Of a stretch of DNA of 44,724 nucleotides, positions 40,007-44,724 are shown piece by piece. The stretch is taken from contig JBBSIN010000014.1 of the NCBI GenBank assembly GCA_038232055.1, positions 1 through 44,724 of the forward strand, read 5' to 3'. The notes beneath the pieces are model-generated. The model did not search any database and was not told the DNA's origin. It saw only the letters and a list, made by a program, of their open reading frames with translations. The position numbers and the translations under genes are program-made. This DNA comes from JBBSIN01 sp038232055. Its GTDB lineage: Bacteria; Actinomycetota; Actinomycetes; JADGOV01. The first letter of the stretch is position 1; each line of letters starts with the position of its first letter.

Positions 40007-41386
40007 TCAGCCGAATTCGGCGGCCCGGCGTACGGCCTCCACCGAGGTGAGGACGTCGTCGTCGTCGGTGGACCAGTTGCTGACCGAGACGCGAAGCACG
40101 TCCCGATCGCGCCAGCGCGAGCCCGACATCCATGCCGTGCCATCGGCGAGCACCCTTGCCGTCACGTCCCTGGTCCGCGCATCGTCGCCGAACGCAGCAG
40201 ATACTTGGGTGAACACGACGTCATTGAGGATCTCCGCCCCATCGACTGTCGCGATGCCGGCCGCGATGGCGGCGGCTCGGCCGGCGAGGCCATCGACGAG
40301 GTCGGCGACACCAGAACGGCCGAGGGAACGCAGCGCGGCCCACACAGGGACCCCGCGTGCCCGGCGGGACAGCTCGGGCACCTTCTCGAGCGGGTCCCCG
40401 GGACCTTCGGCGCGCACGAGGTAGCTCGCGTGCATGCCCATGGCGTCGCGGACAGTACGTGGCCGGGCGACGACCGAGATACCGCAGTCGTAGGGGACGT
40501 TGAGGGTCTTGTGCGCGTCGGTGGCCCAGGAGTCCGCGGCGTCGTAGCCGGCGAGGAGGTGACGCAGTCCCGGCGAGGCCGCGGCCCACAACCCGAAGGC
40601 GCCGTCAACGTGGACCCAGGCCGCGTGCTCGTGGGCGAGCGCCGTCGCGGCGCCGATCTCGTCGAAGGCGCCGGAGTGCAGGTTGCCCGCCTGCAGGGCC
40701 ACAATTCCCGGACCGTCGACGGCATCGAGCGCGTCGGAGAGCGCTTCTAGGCTGATGCGACCCTGCTCGTCCACCGCAACGGCCGTGGGGGAGCCGAGAC
40801 CAAGGTAGCGAAGGGCGAGGTCGACCGTGCCGTGCCGCTCGGCCCCGACGAGCACCTGAACCCGCGGCGAGCCGGACAGGCCAAGGCGGTCGACATCCCA
40901 TCCGGCGTCGGTGAGCACCTGCTGGCGCCCTGCCGCCAGGCCGGTGAAGTTCGCCATGGTGGCACCGGTGACGAAGCCGACGTCAGCGCCAGCGGGCAGA
41001 CCGAGAACGTCGAGCAGCCAAGCGGCCGCACCTTCCTCGGCGGCTACGGTGCCCGGCGTAGCGAAACGCATGCCGCTGTTCTGATCCCACGCGCTGGTGA
41101 GCCAGTCCGCGGCCAGCGCGGCCGGCAAGGTCCCCCCGATGACCCACCCGAAGAACCGCCCGGAAGGCATCGCCATGAGACCGGGCTCGACCGACTCGGC
41201 GAGCAGATCCACGACCGCGGCCGGGTCGGTCGGCCCTTCGGGCAACGGACCGCCGAGAGACTCCCGCAGATCGTCGGCCGTCGCCCGAGGCGGTACCGAG
41301 CGGTCAGGCATCGAAGCGAGCCAGGCACGGGCATGAGCCGAGGCGCGCTCCAGCGCCGCGGTGTAGGCGTCGGGTCGTGCGGTCAT
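40007..41386 (-). CDS. PLP-dependent group II amino acid decarboxylase
   Basis: 459 residues of the fold-type I aromatic-L-amino-acid/diaminobutyrate decarboxylase family. Cofactor site: GATMANFTGL, HVDGAFGLWA (Asp261) and the Schiff-base Lys293 in ATDAHKTLNVPYDCG. N-terminal PSGRFFGWVIGGTLPAALAADWLTSAWDQN fits the substrate-binding segment. The ATG at 41386 starts MTARPDAYTAALERA; the open frame upstream has no match. The substrate cannot be assigned. Fragments of a close relative lie at 18459-18773. Confidence 0.92.
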   Translation of the reverse strand: MTARPDAYTAALERASAHARAWLASMPDRSVPPRATADDLRESLGGPLPEGPTDPAAVVDLLAESVEPGLMAMPSGRFFGWVIGGTLPAALAADWLTSAWDQNSGMRFATPGTVAAEEGAAAWLLDVLGLPAGADVGFVTGATMANFTGLAAGRQQVLTDAGWDVDRLGLSGSPRVQVLVGAERHGTVDLALRYLGLGSPTAVAVDEQGRISLEALSDALDAVDGPGIVALQAGNLHSGAFDEIGAATALAHEHAAWVHVDGAFGLWAAASPGLRHLLAGYDAADSWATDAHKTLNVPYDCGISVVARPRTVRDAMGMHASYLVRAEGPGDPLEKVPELSRRARGVPVWAALRSLGRSGVADLVDGLAGRAAAIAAGIATVDGAEILNDVVFTQVSAAFGDDARTRDVTARVLADGTAWMSGSRWRDRDVLRVSVSNWSTDDDDVLTSVEAVRRAAEFG

Positions 41387-41466
41387 AGCCACACTCTGCA
41401 CCCCATGCGGCGAGACGGGGCATCGAGCAAGCCGTCGACCCTGACGCCGGGTCCGCCGACTCTGAA

Positions 41467-42690
41467 TCAGAAGACCTGCGGGCAGAAGGGCTGACGGTGC
41501 CAGCCGAACGCCGCACTGGCCGCGACGAGCGCGCCGGGACGGTGCTCCCCGACCAGCCCCGCCGCGGCGAGCGCGCCGAGCGACGGGCCACCGAGGTAGG
41601 CCGCGCCGAGCTCCCTGACCTGCAGCGACAGGTCCGGCGCCGCGGTCGTCCGCGCGCACTCCGCCCCGTCGGCGTCGGCGGCCAGGCGCCAGCAGCCGGT
41701 GTTGGCCGGCAGCAGCGCGTCATCGACCCGGAGGACGACGTCGAGCGGCGCGGCGTACGAGCGTGCCGAGAGCGCGCGTCCGACGTCCGCGATCCGTACC
41801 CATAGGTTGTCAGCGAGCCGCGCCCGGGCCGCGCGTCGGTCGGAGAGCAGCGCGAGGAGCGGGTCGTCGAGGGCGACGTGCGCCTGCACGTGCGCCATGA
41901 GGTCGAGGCCGAGCAGGAAGCGCCACAGCGCGGCGTACGCAGCCGGTGTCTCGGCGACGACCTCCCGCACGTCGACCTCGCCCTCGGGGCGCCCGTCGTG
42001 CCAACCCGGCTTCGTCGCGTACAGCAGGTAGCCGTCGACCGCACCGGCGCCGTCCTCGTGCAGTACGCAGCGCAACGGCGTGCGGCCGCCGCGCTCCTTC
42101 TCCGGGTCGAACAGCCGCATCTGCCACGTCGAGTTCCCGCGGGAGTAGTAGCCGGGCCGTTCCCGGCGTACGGCGTCGTACACCGGCTCGATCTCCGGCC
42201 GAGCTGCGGCCGGGTCGGCCAATCGCAGTCGGCCCGCCTCGGACGGCGCGTCGACTCGGGCACGGTCGCGCTCGATGGACAACCGCAGGCACAGCGCCGC
42301 GGCGCCGTACCCGTAACGCCCGTAGATGGCGTCCTCCGACGCCCAGAGGGCCGCGAGCGGCTCCTCGCCCGCCGCCACGTCCCTGAGCTGACGAGTCAGC
42401 AGCTCCGTCGCCACGCCACGGCGGCGATGCGTCGGGGCGACGCCGACCGCGGTCACCCCGGCTGTCGGCACGGCGCCACCGGGAACCGTGAGGGTCAGCG
42501 AGAATGCGGCGGTCGCCCCGACCACCTTGGAGCCGTCGAACGCGGCGAGGCATCGGTCACGTTCCAGAGTGGTGTGGTCGAGCTCCCACTCCTCGGGCTC
42601 GATGGGGGCACCGAAGGCTGAGGTCGCCACCTCGAGGAACTCGTCGAACTCAGCCGACTCGACGGGTCGGACCTCAAAAGGGGCCTGCAT
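41467..42690 (-). CDS. Eis-type GNAT N-acetyltransferase
   Basis: 407 residues: an N-terminal GNAT domain with the acetyl-CoA loop VGVAPTHRRRGVATELL (~85-101), a second GNAT-like domain, and a C-terminal sterol-carrier-like domain. It ends FGWHRQPFCPQVF, and the terminal Phe carboxylate is the general base in Eis. Mycobacterial Eis acetylates several amines of aminoglycosides and of proteins; the native substrate here is unknown. Family-typical pieces also include ASEDAIYGRYGYG and ERPGYYSR. It is intact and full-length. Confidence 0.92.
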   Translation of the reverse strand: MQAPFEVRPVESAEFDEFLEVATSAFGAPIEPEEWELDHTTLERDRCLAAFDGSKVVGATAAFSLTLTVPGGAVPTAGVTAVGVAPTHRRRGVATELLTRQLRDVAAGEEPLAALWASEDAIYGRYGYGAAALCLRLSIERDRARVDAPSEAGRLRLADPAAARPEIEPVYDAVRRERPGYYSRGNSTWQMRLFDPEKERGGRTPLRCVLHEDGAGAVDGYLLYATKPGWHDGRPEGEVDVREVVAETPAAYAALWRFLLGLDLMAHVQAHVALDDPLLALLSDRRAARARLADNLWVRIADVGRALSARSYAAPLDVVLRVDDALLPANTGCWRLAADADGAECARTTAAPDLSLQVRELGAAYLGGPSLGALAAAGLVGEHRPGALVAASAAFGWHRQPFCPQVF

Positions 42691-42777
42691 TCCGACGGTC
42701 TACCAGCGGGCGGCGCCGGCCGCACCCGCCTTTTCGGCGCCACGCCCGCTCGGCCGAGCGGCTAGGGTTGTCCGATC

Positions 42778-43893
42778 ATGGTGGCGGCGTCCCGACCGGC
42801 GTCCCGACCGGCGGCGCGCCGGCTGGCTCGTGTCCGCGTGTTGGGCGCTTCGCTGCGCCGGTCTGCGGTTCTCCCGCAGCGAGTTGCGTTGCTCCTCCTC
42901 GCGCTGGCAGCGGCAGGCATTGGCCTGCTCTCTCAGGCCGCCGGACCCGATGCCGTGCCGGCCAGTCTCCTGGTGCTTCCGCTGCTGGCCGGTGGGCTGC
43001 TGCTCGGCCCCTTCGCGGTGCGACTGCTGCTGCTGGTGACGGCGCTGGTCATCCTGTACGACGTACTCGTGCTCGGCGTGCCCGGCGTACGCCCGCTGTC
43101 GTTGCTCAGCGTCGTGGCCACCGGTGCCTTCGCGCTTCAGCTCGCCCGAGTCCGCGCGCGGCTCGGCATCTCCGGCGCTCGAAGCGAGGCGCTGCTCCTG
43201 GAGCTTCGCGACCGACTGCATCGTCACGGCGACCTGCCCGAGCTGCCGGCCGGATGGCACGCGGACTCGGCGCTGCGCTCGGCCGGCGGCGGAACGCTGG
43301 GTGGTGACTTCCTGGTTGCCGCCCGCCGCGGAGACGGCCGACGGCTCGAAGTAGCGCTCGTTGACGTCTCCGGTAAGGGGGTCGAGGTCGCCAGCCGCGC
43401 GCTGCTGCTCTCCGGAGCGCTCGCCGGCCTGCTCGGGGCGGTGCCGCCGGACCGCTTCCTGGACGCCGCGAACGACTACCTCTACCGGCAGGGGTGGGAG
43501 GAGGGCTTCGCGACGGCGGCGTACGTCGCGCTCGACCTCGTCTCTGGCTGCTACACGGTGCGCTCCGCCGGTCATCCACCGGTCGCCGCGTTCCAGTCCG
43601 GCAGTGGCCGATGGGTGCTCTCCCGCGCGAGGGGGCCGGTGCTGGGGGTACTTCCCGAGACGCACTTCGCGGCCGACGAGGGCGTCTTGCGGCGGCACGA
43701 CGCGCTGCTGCTCTATACGGACGGCCTGATCGAAATTCCCGGGCGGGCGCTGTCGGTGGGGATCGACCGGCTCCTCGGCGCCGCCGAACGCCTGGTGCCC
43801 TACGGTTTCGCCGGCGGCGCCGACCGGCTGGTCACGGCGGTCGCACCCAAGGCGGCAGACGACCGGGCGTTGCTCCTGATCTGGCGCGACTAG
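42778..43893 (+). CDS. Membrane-anchored SpoIIE-type (PP2C) serine phosphatase
   Basis: 371 residues. Four or five hydrophobic helices (residues ~30-125: VALLLLALAAAGIGLL, LLVLPLLAGGLLLGPF, LLLLVTALVILYDVLVL) precede a PP2C-like domain with GGTLGGDFLVAARR, the metal site VALVDVSGKGVEVA, and LLLYTDGLIEI. The C-terminal ADDRALLLIWRD closes the fold. Such phosphatases typically act on anti-sigma-factor antagonists; no partner gene is in the window. Confidence 0.9.
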   Translation: MVAASRPASRPAARRLARVRVLGASLRRSAVLPQRVALLLLALAAAGIGLLSQAAGPDAVPASLLVLPLLAGGLLLGPFAVRLLLLVTALVILYDVLVLGVPGVRPLSLLSVVATGAFALQLARVRARLGISGARSEALLLELRDRLHRHGDLPELPAGWHADSALRSAGGGTLGGDFLVAARRGDGRRLEVALVDVSGKGVEVASRALLLSGALAGLLGAVPPDRFLDAANDYLYRQGWEEGFATAAYVALDLVSGCYTVRSAGHPPVAAFQSGSGRWVLSRARGPVLGVLPETHFAADEGVLRRHDALLLYTDGLIEIPGRALSVGIDRLLGAAERLVPYGFAGGADRLVTAVAPKAADDRALLLIWRD

Positions 43894-43970
43894 CGATCTG
43901 CTGGCGGACGCCTGGTGACGATCCCGGCGGCAATCTCGGCGTGCCGGCGGGCCGGCGCCTCGCGCTCCGT

Positions 43971-44055
43971 GGCGATCTCCTTCGCCCGTGCTGTTGTTGC
44001 TGAAAGCGCCGTTGGAGATCGACAAGCCACCACCGGCAACGCGAAGGAGATCGCC
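43971..44055. repeat. Dispersed inverted-repeat element, copy B
   Basis: 85 bp with a perfect 15-bp terminal inverted repeat (GGCGATCTCCTTCGC at 43971-43985 and its complement at 44041-44055). The inner 55 bases share GCTGTTGTTGCTGAAAGCGCC with copy A, and contain GGAGATCG (about 44014-44021), which is also complementary to the left arm. The element stands between the convergent SpoIIE-type phosphatase and aat genes, like copy A between convergent 3' ends. Confidence 0.85.
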
Positions 44056-44094
44056 CGGCGGTCAGGACGCGCGCGCTAGGCGGCGTCGGCGCGA

Positions 44095-44724
44095 CTAGGG
44101 CTGGACCAGCCGTGCCACCGGGAGCCGTTCGCGCGGCAGCCGAACCGGTCGGTCGCGCACGTCGAGCAGCAGCGCCAGGTAGTCGGCGCGGCGTACGACG
44201 ACTTGCCCCATCCGGCGCAGGTGCTCGGTCGGCTGCTGGCAGTCGAGGAGCACGCCGCCGCCGGTCCGCAGCCGCGCCACGAGGTCGACCAGGGCGATCT
44301 TGGCGGCATCGGACTGGGCGTGGAACATCGACTCGCCGCTGAAGATGCCACCGGTGTGTACGCCGTAAAGACCACCGGCCAATCGACCGTCGGCCGTCCA
44401 TACCTCGATGCTGTGCGCGTGCCCCTCCCGGTGGAGCGCGCCGTACGACGTGCGCATCGCCGGGGTGATCCAGGTCTCCGGCCGGTCGGCACAGCCTGCG
44501 ACGACGTCGTCGAACGCCGTGTCGACCGTGGTGTGCCAGCCGCAGGTTCGCAACCTGGCCCGCAGCGAACGCGACACGTGCAGCCGGCCGGGCGGTAGGA
44601 CGGCGCGCGGGTCCGGCGAGCACCAGGGGATCGCCGGCCAGCCGCTACCGGGCCACGGGAAGCAGCCGTGCCGATAGGCGTCGAGCAGGGTGCCGGGGGA
44701 GAGGTCGTCGCCGAGCGCGATGAC
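44095..44724 (-). CDS. aat: Leucyl/phenylalanyl-tRNA--protein transferase, N-terminus cut by window edge
   Basis: 210 residues visible, the frame remaining open to the window edge. It adds Leu or Phe to N-terminal Lys/Arg of proteins to create an N-degron recognised by ClpS. Family features: GTLLDAYRHGCFPW, IPWCSPDPRAVLPPGRLHVSRSL, WITPAMRTSYGALHREGHAHSIEVW, GGLYGVHTGGIFSGESMFH and LLDCQQPTEHLRRMG. The C-terminus carries a short Arg-rich end. The true start lies just beyond position 44724. Confidence 0.94.
   Translation of the reverse strand, partial: VIALGDDLSPGTLLDAYRHGCFPWPGSGWPAIPWCSPDPRAVLPPGRLHVSRSLRARLRTCGWHTTVDTAFDDVVAGCADRPETWITPAMRTSYGALHREGHAHSIEVWTADGRLAGGLYGVHTGGIFSGESMFHAQSDAAKIALVDLVARLRTGGGVLLDCQQPTEHLRRMGQVVVRRADYLALLLDVRDRPVRLPRERLPVARLVQP

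Overview
The window is a stretch of chromosome from a high-GC Gram-positive bacterium (Actinomycetes). The evidence is the GC-rich codon use with many GTG starts, a mycothiol-type nitroreductase homologue, an Eis-type acetyltransferase, a group II truncated haemoglobin, DUF5130, EttA, and orn lying beside tRNA-His as in mycobacteria. Genus cannot be told from the sequence alone.

Layout. At 1-272 the 3' end of a tyrosine integrase runs into an intact tRNA-Lys(CTT), so the left edge is the border of an integrated element that extends out of the window. 465-6335 (minus) is a tightly overlapping operon lon > gamma-glutamyltransferase-like > CPA1 Na+/H+ antiporter > UBP-type zinc finger, with a HAIR-like inverted repeat (HspR site) in front of lon. 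6427-8164 holds a GNAT protein, tRNA-His, orn, tRNA-Arg(TCT) and a 39-residue basic peptide gene. 8231-12355 (minus) mixes intact small genes (DUF2237, a secreted beta-propeller, two tandem 90-residue paralogues) with an internally deleted nitroreductase-family gene and a heavily mutated glgC-like pseudogene. 12441-17707 has a membrane GGDEF/EAL protein, ettA and an SDR-fold protein without the YxxxK catalytic pair.

17803-20902 is a zone of decay: an 83-bp inverted-repeat element, the C-terminal stump of an ABC permease, two oppositely oriented pieces of a PLP decarboxylase whose intact relative is at 40007-41386, then (after intact yihY) an MFS gene carrying a large deletion, a nonsense codon and a frameshift, next to its still intact MarR regulator. 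21536-35230 is mostly housekeeping and metabolism: glbO, an OsmC protein, mscS, an S9 peptidase, HNH nuclease, amidase, malQ, a large secreted protein, two small genes (membrane protein and DUF5130) and pepN. 35367-37124 begins with a DsbA-fold nitroreductase and a small membrane protein, then gives way to remnants of an NTF2-like protein and a toxin-antitoxin pair. 37324-44724 contains a divergent membrane protein/MarR pair with an obvious operator, rpiB, a Nei/Fpg glycosylase, the PLP decarboxylase, an Eis-like acetyltransferase, a SpoIIE-type phosphatase, the second copy of the inverted-repeat element, and the start-less (window-truncated) aat gene.

The least explained structure is the pair of ~83-bp intergenic repeats at 17803 and 43971. 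Each sits between convergent 3' ends, each has 13-15 bp terminal inverted repeats, and each has an internal third copy of the same motif that could pair alternatively with the 5' arm. The other notable pattern is that many non-essential genes carry short internal deletions, frameshifts or inversions while neighbouring housekeeping genes are intact, which argues for real gene erosion rather than uniform sequencing error.
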